Source: Merluccius polli (taxonomy: Eukaryota > Chordata > Actinopteri > Gadiformes > Merlucciidae). Taken from it: a DNA stretch of 64,000 bases. Positions 35,495-46,202 of this stretch are shown piece by piece; position 1 is the stretch's first letter; every line of letters begins with the position of its first letter. The position numbers and the translations under genes were made by a program. Under the pieces are notes generated by a model. It ran no database searches. It saw nothing but the letters and a program-made list of their open reading frames with translations, and was not told the origin of the DNA. Location of the stretch: NCBI GenBank assembly GCA_030340625.1, contig JAOPHQ010002340.1, positions 10,001-74,000 on the forward strand, in the 5' to 3' direction.

Positions 35495-36331
35495 GTGAGT
35501 CACACACACACCTCACACACTGTTCTTTGTTTTATTCTGCGGTTTTCGTGCCTCCATGTCAAGGTGATTTCAGTGTAACCACAGTCCTGTTGAATAAATG
35601 TCACCGCAAGCAACATGGGTCTCGTTGGCTTGTTTTCTCTCGGTAGAAGTCAACTCATTGCCATAAATAAAACATGAAATCACGTCCACCGTGAATGCTA
35701 AGTGTTTAGTTAAGATCTATTTGTATGTGCCTCTAATTATTAATTATTATTGTTATTATTAATATTAATTATTAGCTTCCACAGTCGCACCGTGTGGGCG
35801 GCAATGCCACAGCAAACCCTCAAAACACGCATTCCAGGTAATGAAGTCCCCCTGCCCTGTGGCTGCTGTACCCTCCCCACAGTCTCTTCTCACCCTCGCG
35901 CTCTCCATCTCTCGCTTTCCCTCCCTGTCACTCGTATTAACCGAAATATGTCCTAGAGCGCCCCATTAAGAGTTGCTTTCATTCTTGTCAGCCAAGCACG
36001 CAACTCTCTCCCTCTCCACTCCTGCCCTCACCGCTGTGTTAGGGAGCACACGCAAATGAGTGTCACACTTTGCCTTTTTTCTTTTTTTTCCCGTTGAGAG
36101 CGCCCGCGGCAGAGTAAGTTCCCAGTCACTACTAGATCAACGCAAAGTCACATGGGCAGAAGTTAAACACAAAAAGGGAACAAAACGGAAAGGGGGAACA
36201 ATGGTAGAAGAAGTATAATGTATAAGACGCTGCTGTTGCATCGAGGTGTCCATAGAAGACCCTCAGATCCGCGCTTCATGGTGATGTAGTGGTGCAGAGC
36301 GCCAACGCTGATCCACCACCACCACGATATG

Positions 36332-36655
36332 CTGGGACCATATGCTCATCTCCCCATGCCATACTATCACCATACTTGGTACGGCTGGCACCATATGCTT
36401 ATCTCCCCATGCCATACTATCACCATACTTGGTAGGGCTGCAACCATTTGCTTATCTCCCCATGCCATACTATCACCATACTTGGTACGGCTGGCACCAT
36501 ATGCTTATCTCCCCATGCCATACTATCACCATACTTGGTAGGGCTGCAACCATTTGCTTATCTCCCCATGCCATACTATCACCATACTTGGTACGGCTAG
36601 GACCATTTGCTTATCTCCCCATGCCATACTATCACCATACTTGGTAGGACTGGGA
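36332..36655. repeat. 53-bp minisatellite, about six copies
   Basis: The unit starts CTGGCACCATATGCTTATCT, continues CCCCATGCCATACTATCACC and ends ATACTTGGTACGG. The next downstream sequence (from about 36650: CTGGGACGATATGCTTGTCT...CACGATACTTGG) is a diverged single copy belonging to a transposon-like repeat. Confidence 0.95.
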
Positions 36656-37412
36656 CGATATGCTTGTCTCCCGATTCAATACCATCACGATACTTGGGTG
36701 CCGATTCCATATGTATTGTGATTCTGCAAGTATTGCGATTCGGTATTATGATGTATTGTGATTTTTGTTTACTTTTTTAATGCTAGACCATGGGAGAAAG
36801 TTGAATCATACACTTCTACAGACTGTATATCAGGAGGCATATTTCCAAAAACAATGTACGGTACATCACATGTCGGTCAGTCTTTCTGACTTTTATATCA
36901 GCAGCATCATTGCTGGGAGGGTGTAAGGGAAGGTTACATGCTACTGGTGATGTAGTGTACTTCTTGTATGCTATACTGGGAGGGTTTAAGGGAAGGTTAC
37001 ATGCTACTGGTGATGTAGTGTACTTCTTGTATGCTATACTGGGAGGGTTTAAGGGAAGGTTACATGCTACTGGTGATGTAGTGTACTTCTTGTATGCTAT
37101 ACTGGGAGGGTGTAAGGGAAGGTGACATGCTACTGGTGATGTAGTGTACTTCTTGTATGCTATACTGGGAGCGTTTAAGGGAAGGTGACATGCTACTGGT
37201 GATGTAGTGTACTTCTTGTATGCTATACTGGGAGGGTTTAAGGGAAGGTGACATGCTACTGGTGATGTAGTGTACTTTAAGTATGCGTGAAATGTGAAAA
37301 CAATAAACATACAATAACATATAAATAAATAATCGATTCAAGCATTAAAAAATTGTGACAAAGAAAATCACGATACTTGAGTGAATCGATTTTTTTTTTC
37401 CCCCCACCCTTA
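36643..37412. mobile_element. Decayed DNA-transposon-like repeat containing a 63-bp array
   Basis: The left part has CGATATGCTTGTCTCCCGATTC and ACGATACTTGGGTGCCGATTC; the right part has AATCACGATACTTGAGTGAATCGATTTTTTTT. This resembles the common fish 'GGGCTGGGACGATAT' type repeats, as I recall them. No coding capacity. Boundaries are approximate. Confidence 0.55.
36913..37277. repeat. 63-bp minisatellite, about six copies
   Basis: The unit includes CTGGGAGGGTTTAAGGGAAG, GTTACATGCTACTGGTGATG and TAGTGTACTTCTTGTATGCTATA. Units differ by GTTACA/GTGACA and by GGGTTT/GGGTGT/GCGTTT. Confidence 0.95.
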
Positions 37413-37759
37413 CTGCCTAGTACTCTGGCACTGTTGGACACCCGGCCTGTCAGATAACCAGTAGTTTGCTGTCACCCTGCCAGTGAAACCACTGCCCCCC
37501 CCCTTCATGTGTCTCGTACTACACCGCAGAGCAGTGCACTCTGCTACTGCTAAGAGGAGAGTAGAGGCCCCCCACCACCCCAGCGGTGGACTGTTTGTGT
37601 GGCAGCGATCAGGCAAGCAATCAGGCAAGCGATCAGGCAAGCGTTCAGGCAAGCACCTGCGCTGCCACACGTCACACACCGAGACTGAGGGACATTATGC
37701 TATACCGTGCATTACTGACATTTACCATGTAATTTCAATGCTTTGAACCTATGTTCATC

Positions 37760-37955
37760 AACCTTGTATATTGTTTTGTGTATTTTGCTATTTTGGTGTA
37801 TTTTTATCTGGTATGTTGTTAATAGCTTAGCTTTTGTCTTGTACTTTCATTGGGCACTGCCTGGGAGTTTGACGCAGTGAACATTTCACGATGCGTACGT
37901 GTATGTATATGTGACAAGTAAAATCTCTTGGAACTTGAGTCTTGAATCTTCTAGT
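37760..37955 (+). mobile_element. Retroposon (LINE) 3'-tail fragment
   Basis: Ends ...ATATGTGACAAGTAAAATCTCTTGGAACTTGAGTCTTGAATCTTC, the TGACAATAAA-type tail with imperfect TTGAATCT repeats seen in many fish LINE fragments. No ORF. Confidence 0.55.
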
Positions 37956-38306
37956 GAGAACCAGGGCAGCAGCGCTCCTGGCTCCTGGATCCGTTACACG
38001 GATCCACTGTCAGAGGGCACCGATGCAACAGAGAAAGGGAGAGGAGATGATGCATAAAGAGGACACAGGGAGTGGAGGCAGCAGAGGTGTTGATGGAGGC
38101 TACTGAGGTGACTGGGATCTGACCGGAGATGATATGGAAACCAATGCATCTTCATGTTTACGAGCAACTGAAGAATGAGGTTGCTGCTGTGCGGACAGAG
38201 AGAGCGCCATACAATCTGTTATGGCCAGAGAGGGCCGTCAACGCTTACTTTGTAGGTTGGCCGTGTCAAACTTCTCATCAAACCCTCCTGACTAATAGGA
38301 ACAACA

Positions 38307-38938
38307 GCTCCTCCACCATGCTCTGTGTTCTGCTCCTCCACCATGCTCCGTGTTCTTTTCCTCCTCCATGCTCCGCGTTCTGCTCCTCCACCATGCTCCG
38401 CGTTCAGCTCCTCCACCATGCTCCGTGTTCAGCTCCTCCACCATGCTCCGCGTTCAGCTCCTCCACCATGCTCCGCGTTCTGTTCCTCCACCATGCTCCG
38501 CGTTCTGCTCCTCCACCATGCTCCGCGTTCTGTTCCTCCACCATGCTCCGCGTTCTGCTCCTCCACCATGCTCCGTGTTCTGTTCCTCCACCATGCTCCG
38601 CGTTCTGCTCCTCCACCATGCTCCGTGTTCTGCTCATCCACCATGCTCCGCGTTCTGCTCCTCCACCATGCTCCGCGTTCTGCTCCTCCACCATGCTCCG
38701 CGTTCTGCTCCTCCACCATGCTCCGCGTTCTGCTCCTCCACCATGCTCCGCGTTCTGCTACTCCACCATGCTCCGCGTTCTGCTACTCCACCATGCTCCG
38801 CGTTCAGCTCCTCCACCATGCTCCGCGTTCAGCTCCTCCACCATGCTCCGCATTCTGTTCCTCCACCATGCTCCGCGTTCTGCTACTCCACCATGCTCTG
38901 TGTTCAGCTCCTTCACCATGCTCTGTGTTCAGCTCTTT
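38307..38938. repeat. 25-bp minisatellite, about 25 copies
   Basis: The unit is CTCCTCCACCATGCTCCGCG plus TTCTG, with variants GTTCAG, CTACTCC, TTCCTCC and CTGTG. Because 25 is not a multiple of three, one unit order is read in all three frames and long frames stay open on both strands (up to 274 codons); these are not genes. Confidence 0.97.
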
Positions 38939-38989
38939 CATTCCTTTCCCTGACCGACTGCTTCAAATGTGACTTTTATTGTACTTTCT

Positions 38990-39430
38990 GTTATCACTAT
39001 ATCTCTCACAAAATATCGATACTGGAATATATCGCGGTACTACCTCTTGCGATAGGTTATTGATACGCTGCTGCCAAATATCGCTATTTTTATTAAAACA
39101 GATTCTCCCGCATTAAGCCTGCTACCATTTTGACTGACCAGAGTCACTACTTCATATGTGTGTGTGTGTTTTAAGGAGGCACTAAGCTAAGGCTATGCAC
39201 TTTGTTGTACATTGTTTCATCTCAGTTGTCAAATTCTGTGAAACTGATGCCACAATGCAGTGAATAAATGCATAATTCTTGGGGTATTTTTTTTTCACTT
39301 CAGTGACACGGATATCGTGATGTATCGTAGAGGAATTGTCTTGCAATATATCGAGTATGGCAGAATCGCTGTATCGTGATGGCGCCGTTATTGTGGGCGA
39401 CGTATGGCGATAGTATCGTGTGTTACTCTG
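38990..39430. mobile_element. Decayed hAT-like repeat ending near exon 5
   Basis: The sequence is rich in ATATCGCGGTACTACC, TATCGCTATTTTTATT, CGGATATCGTGATGTATCG and GCAATATATCGAGTATGG, the kind of 'atatcg' repeat abundant in fish genomes. It ends about 80 bp upstream of the acceptor for the exon at 39509. Confidence 0.5.
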
Positions 39431-39508
39431 TGATTCCCACTGCTAGACCCGGTAGTTTTACTTTAACGTCAGTCATTGTTGACCTCTGACCCCCCTTGTG
39501 ATGTGCAG

Positions 39509-39661
39509 GTGATGGTGGCCGAGGCGCTCGACATCACCCGCGAGACCTACTTCGCTATTCTCATGGACCGAGCCTGCAACGGTCCCGTCATGGTGGGCAG
39601 CCCCCAGGGGGGCGTGGACATCGAGGAGGTCGCCGCCAGCACCCCGGAGCTCATCTTCAAG
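39509..39661 (+). CDS. SUCLG2: SUCLG2 exon (exon 5): ATP-grasp core
   Basis: The acceptor is GTGATGTGCAG and the donor GTGACT. This is a 51-codon, phase 0-0 exon. It encodes VMVAEALDITRETYFAILMD then RACNGPVMVGSPQGGVDIEE and VAASTPELIFK. The hydrophobic AILMDR strand and the GSPQGGVDIEEVA segment are hallmark parts of the nucleotide-binding half of the beta subunit. GC content is clearly higher than in the surrounding intron. A decayed repeat ends less than about 100 bp upstream. Confidence 0.97.
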
Positions 39662-40636
39662 GTGACTGATGAATTGTTTCACCCTCTAAAATTGGTTTAG
39701 CTGAAGGAGATGCAATCGGTCAGGCCTCGATCAAGATAACGCTGTTGTTATTGCGTCACTGCCTAATACCCACGGCAAAGATACCGCCGTTTATTATGTT
39801 GTGTGCACCTGCATAGGAGGCCGGAATGCCGTTTGATTTCGTCCCTTTTGGCACAATGAAATGCAAAGCCGATCCACCTTTTGTCAGGCTGTTGACTCCA
39901 TAACTGAGTCTTGTCTTTGAAGGCATGCACGCCATGGCTCTATTGGTTCAGTGGTTCTACCGGGACAGCGGTACGTGTTGTCCTACACTCTGTTGAAATG
40001 TTCTTGGTCCCATCCCCAATGTCCCGAGCTGCCTCAGGCATCTTTAAGCAGTAGCTCCTAACCTCTACCTGCTCTGTAATGACCTGTGTCTGTATTCACC
40101 ATAAGCAGCTTGGGAGGAAAGTGCCTCGTAAAATACTAAACAGTGCGATTTACCGTCAATACAACGGCCTTGCTCTTTATCTAGTTTAGCCAGGAAGCCA
40201 GATCCTTTTTCTTTGAGGAATTATTCTGCCACATTGTGGTTACCTTTGCAAGCTCATCAAACAGTAGTTAAGAGAAAAGTCTCGGCCGCGGTGACATTTA
40301 CAACCCTCTGAACAGCCGCCACGGATCTGACATGTAACTGAACATAAATAACTGCGCATGAAGAAGGCATGTAGTAAACAGGTAAATGGCAACCCCCAGT
40401 CATTTAACGACTTCTTTCACCCACCAAAAAGTCCTCTCTATCAGAGTTCATGCCGTGAAAGTCTCACAGCATGAAAAGCCGGTGTGTTATCTAAAAGCTG
40501 CCAGTTGACTTCCTCTTTGTGTAATGTGAATGTTCACTGTGTTGTGAATTCAAGTCCAATGTTCAAACCTGCTAGTCATCTGGCTCTAGTGGCTAACAAC
40601 ATTGTTTTTCATTCGGTCTTTTTTTTCCTCAAACAG
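39662..40636 (+). other. SUCLG2 intron 5 (975 bp)
   Basis: Unique-looking sequence; no additional exon or repeat recognised. Confidence 0.9.
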
Positions 40637-40726
40637 GAAGTCATCGATATATTTGAGGGCGTTCAAGATGATCAAGCACTACGCATGGCATCCAATTTGG
40701 GTTTCAAGGGACCTCTGGAGCGACAG
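40637..40726 (+). CDS. SUCLG2: SUCLG2 exon (exon 6)
   Basis: The acceptor TTTTTTCCTCAAACAG has a T-rich tract and the donor is GTAATG. This 30-codon, phase 0-0 exon encodes EVIDIFEGVQDDQALRMASN then LGFKGPLERQ. It aligns with the family segment IDIFEGI-D-QA-RMA-NLGF-GPL that links the two halves of the ATP-grasp domain. It is one of the more divergent stretches of the protein, as expected for this region. Confidence 0.95.
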
Positions 40727-41443
40727 GTAATGTGTCTGCTGAAAGCTTCTACAGCTACAGTGGGAAAAGGAAGGAAACAAAACCACAAAAAGTCACACAC
40801 AAGTACAAGTGCGTGTGGAAACACAACAGACATTCACACAAAGGCTGAGGTGTGGATCACGGCTAGCGCTTCAGACTCAGCGGTTCGTAGTGGAATGTCA
40901 TTTCACCAGTCTCCCTACCAGATGGTCTATTGTCATATTTGGCAAAGGCTTATTTGGCTGTATTTGACAATGCCAGGCTAAGTGAGTTTAGATTTACTAT
41001 GTGGTGTGTTCCTGAGAGTCAGCAAGGACTGCAGTGCACTACACTGAACTCTCTGATCACTCGGAGGGCAGCTTCATCAAACGCTTGTTTCATTTTGGTG
41101 CCATGATTAATTAAGCTCCCCTAATATCGGAAATGTCTTTTTTCACAGCTTTTTTGCTGACTGACTGAGAATATTGAAGATATAACTGTCTCCGTTTCCC
41201 ACGTGTGCTTATTGGGTCCGTGTGTGCGCATGTTTTAGAGGACCGCTCTAATCAAACAATTATTCCACTTCCCGACAAATGCTCATGCGCAAAATTAAAA
41301 GTGAGGCGAAATACGTCTGCGTGCTTACTCATAATTCATGGTGAAAGTGGTTTGTGGTGTTTTATTGCCTGTGCGAGGCGGGCCGGGTGGCATGGCGGGC
41401 AGACGAACTCCTTGGTAATTACTGTCCTCTGTGGCTCTCGCAG
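40727..41443 (+). other. SUCLG2 intron 6 (717 bp)
   Basis: Unique-looking sequence. An open frame runs on from the exon for about 85 codons but lacks conservation with the family. Confidence 0.9.
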
Positions 41444-41540
41444 GCGGCAGATCAGATTAAGAAGCTCTATGATCTCTTCCTGAAAGTCGACGCCACTCAA
41501 GTTGAAGTGAATCCTCTGGGAGAGACTCCCGAAGGACAAG
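41444..41540 (+). CDS. SUCLG2: SUCLG2 exon (exon 7): metal-binding EVNP motif
   Basis: The acceptor is GTGGCTCTCGCAG and the donor GTACCT. The exon encodes AADQIKKLYDLFLKVDATQV then EVNPLGETPEGQ. The EVNP motif carries the Asn that helps coordinate the nucleotide-bound Mg2+ in ATP-grasp succinyl-CoA ligases (family knowledge). The exon is 97 nt and ends in phase 1; its last G joins TG of the next exon to make Val. Confidence 0.97.
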
Positions 41541-43669
41541 GTACCTTTTACACTGCTCGATGTTTGTATGGGGGTGTAAGTGTGTGTGCACACTCCTCAA
41601 TGTTTGTGTGTGTGACTGTGTGTCTGTGTTGCTAATGCTTTATATGTGTGGCTGAATACACTGTTTCCCTGTGAATAAGTAGAAGTAGAACCACTCTTAG
41701 CCTAACCATTCTTCTTCGCAAATTAGGCTCTGTAATATGTAATTGTTGTTTTAAGAGATTTCAGGTGAATAATTAATTATTTTTAAGCTTGCGTGTTCAT
41801 AATTACATGCAAATGCAATCCAGTTCCAATTTTGTATAGAGTATCTAATATGCTCACAAAGCTTTAAATTCACGAAAAGCACAGGCAACTTAATTAGAAC
41901 CAGTCATTTTGTTTTCAACTGGACCTAACGTGTGAAAAACCACTGAGGGGCATCCATGGAATTGCTTTTCCTATTCATACCATGTTGGTCATTAACTGAT
42001 GCACATAGGCACACATTATTTTACTACATCAATGCAACACTACAAATAGCTTGATTTAGGCCTATTTTTGTCATGTACTGGTTTTAATTTATACAAAATC
42101 ATAATATCTATTCAGAGAGGATCCTGAGTTTTAGCGTTATCCCAGGCTACCGCAACGCAATTTCCAGTCTCTTAATTCCTGTGAGCTGTGAACGTTAGTT
42201 AACAGTCCCCGGAGCGAGAAGAATAAGTACATGACAAGAATAACAACAACAACGACACAGAGAATAAATATGGAGTTTTGACAAATAATGTGACAAAGCA
42301 ATATCCAAAACTTATAACGGAAACAGATATCTCTCTATGGGATGTCCTTTCCTCTCTCTCGCCTCGCTGCTAAACCCGCCGCTAAACCCTCCCTCTTTCT
42401 TGCCAACAACGCTCATCTGGAGCATCCTGATGAGCGTTATTGGACACTAGACCATGGGAAAAAGCTCCGGTCAGGTCTTGAAAATCAGAGTAAGAGCACA
42501 CCTTAAGATGGCCTTTTGCCTACATCATAGGACATATCTTTATCTGGAGAAACTTATTTTTTTTTACTTTAGCAACTTGTGCAATTGCCAACACACACAA
42601 AAAACCTTGAAGACAATGGAGAGTGAGCCTGCCAGACTTCAGTCTCCTTCGTTCTCAGTCGGCCAAAACAATTCTGTTGCGCATCATCAAGTTGGGGGAA
42701 ATCAACAAAGCATGAATGCCCATGAAGATCATTTTCTGTCCTCACTAATTGCTGCAAGGTTTCATCTGTTTTCTACCCATTAAAATCATAACGCCGAACT
42801 TGCACTGAACTTATTCGTCCTGTCTTCAGTGTTGAACCCTGATTCCACTGCAGTTCTTCCCAGACATGTTACAAAACACTGCGATGCCTCTCATCTTTGA
42901 TGTTTTTATGTCTTCACAAGTACGGGTTGCTGTTGTGCAAGTGGTCTTCATCAAAGTTGGACGAGATGCGCTTCATAATTCCTTCTGCTTCTAGAGCACA
43001 AAATACACTGTGTGCCTGGTAGACCTCAAGTGAGCAGACGCCAGATCGTCTTTATGTTCGAGGGCATTTTCAGTTGGATCAACCTGGCAGGGAACTTGAA
43101 TATATTAATATATTATATATATTATGATCTTGATTCTAATCTATTTGTAGATTTTAGAGTAAAAACAAACAAAGACTAGAGCTGGTTAAAGCTTAAAGCC
43201 TCCTCTCGCCATCTAGGATTATAATTGTGTATTACTGATAAGAGCTGTATGTGTCCATGCTCATGACTGTTTGCTTCCCCACCATTACATCTCCCACATA
43301 TTATCTCTTTTCTGTAATTCCTAATATCAGATGAATGTTCCAAACTACTTATTTTGGTCTCTTCGCAAAGCATAATCTCTTGGAAGTGTAAAAAGCAATG
43401 CCCGTTTAACATAACAGCCTTATCCTTTTGGGGGTTGTCAACATAAGCCTCACTGTGCCAACCCGTGAAATAATTAAGCCTAATGAGACTAAGGGGACAT
43501 ACGCAATTTCAGTTTAATCTCTCAGACAATGTTTTGTATCCATTTCTCTCACTCTACACATTTTCGTTTCACTGTCTGTGCTACGTTTTTGTCATTCTGT
43601 CCATCTGGTTCTCATGTGCCCCTGTCCCTCTGTCATGTCTTGTCTTCCAACATCTCACCGCTCCCCAAG
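41541..43669 (+). other. SUCLG2 intron 7 (2.1 kb)
   Basis: AT-rich; no gene recognised. A C/T-rich tract precedes the acceptor at 43669. Confidence 0.9.
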
Positions 43670-43831
43670 TGGTTTGCTTCGACGCCAAAATCAACTTCGA
43701 CGACAACGCGGAGTTCCGCCAAAAGGCGGTGTTCGCCATGGACGACATGTCGGAGTCTGACCCCACCGAGTCGGAGGCAGCCAAGTGGGACCTGAAGTAC
43801 ATCGGACTGGATGGAAACATCGCCTGCTTCG
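43670..43831 (+). CDS. SUCLG2: SUCLG2 exon (exon 8): DAKINFDDNAEFRQ segment
   Basis: The acceptor is CGCTCCCCAAG and the donor GTACGG. The exon encodes (V)VCFDAKINFDDNAEFRQK, then AVFAMDDMSESDPTESEAAK and WDLKYIGLDGNIACF. DAKINFDDNA is the second conserved metal/nucleotide motif (its Asp pairs with the EVNP Asn). The acidic MSESDPTESEA loop is where SUCLG2 orthologues vary. The donor is followed almost at once by a (CA)n repeat (43859-43889). Confidence 0.97.
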
Positions 43832-43857
43832 GTACGGTCACAGAAAGATCCTGAATG

Positions 43858-43892
<35 letters not shown>

Positions 43893-45006
43893 ATTAGCAG
43901 CCGTTTTTCGACCTCCCCCTTTTGTGCTACACCTGAAGTGTCCCTTAGGGTAATAATAAGTGTGATTCTTTGATTGCGGTGAAATTAGTGTGGCGGTTTT
44001 TGGGTTTGAAACTTGAAGTCAAAGTCGAGGCTGCCTGCGCTCCACATTACAAACAGTTTCCGGAGGAGTCCGGGAGGAGTGCTGGCGTAACCAATGCATT
44101 CTAATTAGCCATAATCCGCCCAGAAAGTCTCCAGCGAGCCAGATTGTTAGCATTCTCATTTAACACCCCCTCTCTCTTCATAAATCAAAGCGTTTACAGT
44201 GTACCGCGGCTCTAACAGTCGCTCCCACTAGCCCTATAAACACATTAGACCTGTTCCGTAAGCCAAGTAACCCCCCCCACCCCACCCTCTACACCCCCTT
44301 GTTGAGCCTACCATGGACGGCATCACCGTTACTGGCAACGCCGGCCCGTTTTTACCAGGAAACGTCAGGTTTTAATAGGCCTGCCGGTTCCTTAAGAACT
44401 CTATAAACCACCACCAAGTGACGGCTGTTAAGGCATATTTCCTCTTTATTGAGACCTCGGTCAGGGAGCCTGCCCGGACACAGGCTCAGCTTGGCTAAAC
44501 CAAATGAGGTAAGACGTTTTGCAGTGAATGACTTGGCTGGCGTGCAGCTCAGTGGGGTGGGGTGGTGGGGGGCGGGCACACGGGCGCCAGGCTAAGCGGT
44601 GACACGGGGCAGTAAAAGAGTGCAGCCAAAGCTCTCATAATCAACGCTCGCTGCTCTAAAGTCAAGAGCACAAAAACGCACGGCCGTAATCCAATTTACT
44701 CCCAACAGTGTTGGATGTCACTGATTAGAAGATTTGGAGCTGAGTCTGGCAGCTCTGGCTTTCTTTTAATCTTTTATTTTTTTATCTTAACACGTTTCAA
44801 CTTGCCAGCTTATTGAGCTGATGGTTTTGCTCCTGGAATGTTTTTAATAGTATATTGTATTGTTCTCTTTAGTTTGTGCAATGTACTTTTTTAAATGTAT
44901 TTTTGTATTGATGTGGCTTTAGATGAACATGATAACTGTCACTCAGACTCACTTGGACAATGCACATTGTTGCTGATTAAACATCATAAGTTCTGGATTT
45001 TGCCAG
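43832..45006 (+). other. SUCLG2 intron 8 (1.2 kb)
   Basis: A (CA)n microsatellite at 43859-43889 and otherwise unique-looking sequence. Confidence 0.9.
43859..43889. repeat. (CA)n microsatellite
   Basis: A pure CA run starting 27 bp after the exon 8 donor. Confidence 0.97.
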
Positions 45007-45149
45007 TAAATGGAGCTGGGCTCGCCATGGCCACGTGTGACATCATCGACCTGCACGGAGGAAAGCCTGCCAACTTCCTGGACCTGGGGGGTGGAGTCCA
45101 GGAGAGACAGGTGTACGAAGCTTTTAAGCTGCTCACAGCCGACCCAAAG
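45007..45149 (+). CDS. SUCLG2: SUCLG2 exon (exon 9): start of CoA-ligase domain
   Basis: The acceptor is TGGATTTTGCCAG and the donor GTAGGA. The exon encodes (V)NGAGLAMATCDIIDLHGG, then KPANFLDLGGGVQERQVYEA and FKLLTADPK. The NGAGLAMAT and PANFLDLGGG motifs are conserved in all beta subunits and begin the C-terminal CoA-ligase (flavodoxin-like) domain that packs against the alpha subunit near its phosphohistidine. It ends in phase 0. The expected next exon (starting near VEAILVNIFGG) was not found before the end of the window, so the following intron exceeds 18.8 kb. Confidence 0.97.
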
Positions 45150-45942
45150 GTAGGATTCATATGACCTCACAACAACAACTCCTATATGTCATATTATTCA
45201 TAATTGTAACAGTGAATCGCCATACAAGTACTTTACAAAATGTCTCGGCACAAAGACCAACATGCTATATCGCCATTGTTTATGCTTGTGGCAGTCGCGC
45301 GTGCACACGCTAATTGCTCTTTGGCAGAATCGGTACAAGGAAGTCATTTTGCCAAATTGTATTGGTAACGATGGTTTCATCACCCAGACCGTTGTTGTCC
45401 TTTAATGTAGTACAAATGTTTATTTCATAACTATGTTCGTATGACTCTACAACGTTGGCAGCCTTGTGTGCACTCCAACACGAATGCACATATGGGCATC
45501 CAGAGTTGTGCAGCGTTGTCAGGCAACCAACAAACTCTTGTGCATAACAAAAGTGGCAGCTTGCAGTATTTTATTGTGATGAAATTTTCAGCAATATTCT
45601 TCTCCACTGTATTTCACCCACCTCACGCAGCCCCATATCTGTAATATAATAATGAATAGGTCTGAAATGGACGAGCATCTTCTGCATTGTGTTCTCACAA
45701 TACGTCTGTACTGTTAACTGTTGAAGTTTATCGTCTCCACACTGCTGTCTTGTGTTTAAACAGCAGCAGGAAATGGTGGGGAATGTTTCCAATGGCAGCA
45801 CGGTACAGACCACAGTAAATAAACCAGCTATGCTCACTGTGTTTTACAAAGTGATAAATGTTAACAGGGCCCAGTCTTAACAGTCCAGCAGGTGATTCAT
45901 TGTGTAAATCTAATTTTGTCTTGCATTAATGTGCATGTTTGT

Positions 45943-45944
<2 letters not shown>

Positions 45945-45980
<36 letters not shown>
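45945..45980. repeat. (CA)n microsatellite
   Basis: A pure CA run of about 18 units. Confidence 0.97.
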
Positions 45981-45982
<2 letters not shown>

Positions 45983-46180
45983 GTGAGGCTAGGCAAATGG
46001 GAAAGGGGGAAATTAACATTTGATGAAGTGGTGAAACTGAAACCCTTTCCTCTCTATCCAGCAAGGTAACCATAATCCTTCATTACAAGGGCAAACATAT
46101 TTAAAAGCCAACGAGCAATGTTTCCAGACAAGCAATGTAATGGAAATATACCTTGTGACGCGTCCCCCGCCAACCCAACT

Positions 46181-46202
46181 CCCCCCCCCCCCCCCCCCCC
46201 CC
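46181..46202. repeat. Poly-C tract
   Basis: A run of 22 C residues. Confidence 0.97.

Larger units (their letters stand above)
35495..39508 (+). other. SUCLG2 intron 4 (4.0 kb), minisatellite-rich
   Basis: Contains three separate minisatellites, DNA-transposon ends and a retroposon tail (each listed separately). The first roughly 800 bp appears unique. A 12-bp GATCAGGCAAGC repeat (four units) lies at about 37606-37652. Confidence 0.9.
18895..45149 (+). other. SUCLG2: SUCLG2 gene, eight internal coding exons and their introns (partial gene)
   Basis: This is the GTP-specific beta subunit of succinyl-CoA ligase, a mitochondrial-matrix enzyme of the TCA cycle that couples succinyl-CoA to succinate with substrate-level GTP formation, working as a heterodimer with the SUCLG1 alpha subunit. 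Eight exons joined at GT/AG sites give 326 uninterrupted codons corresponding to about residue 30 to 355 of the roughly 430-residue vertebrate protein. They cover the ATP-grasp nucleotide-binding fold and the start of the CoA-ligase domain. The wording follows SUCLG2 rather than its ATP-specific paralogue SUCLA2, for example RRWLNLQEYQSKK, HLTKD, VMVAEALDI and NPLGETPEGQ. Exon 1 (mitochondrial targeting peptide) and the final exons (motif around VNIFGG) were not found in the window, so the gene runs out of it on both sides. No promoter can be assigned. Confidence 0.97.

Noticed and set aside
18895..45149. Alternative assignment of the host gene to SUCLA2 (ATP-specific beta subunit)
   Set aside because: Exon text matches SUCLG2-type sequence (VMVAEALDI, GSPQGGVDIEEVA, NPLGETPEGQ), where SUCLA2 differs in each of these segments.
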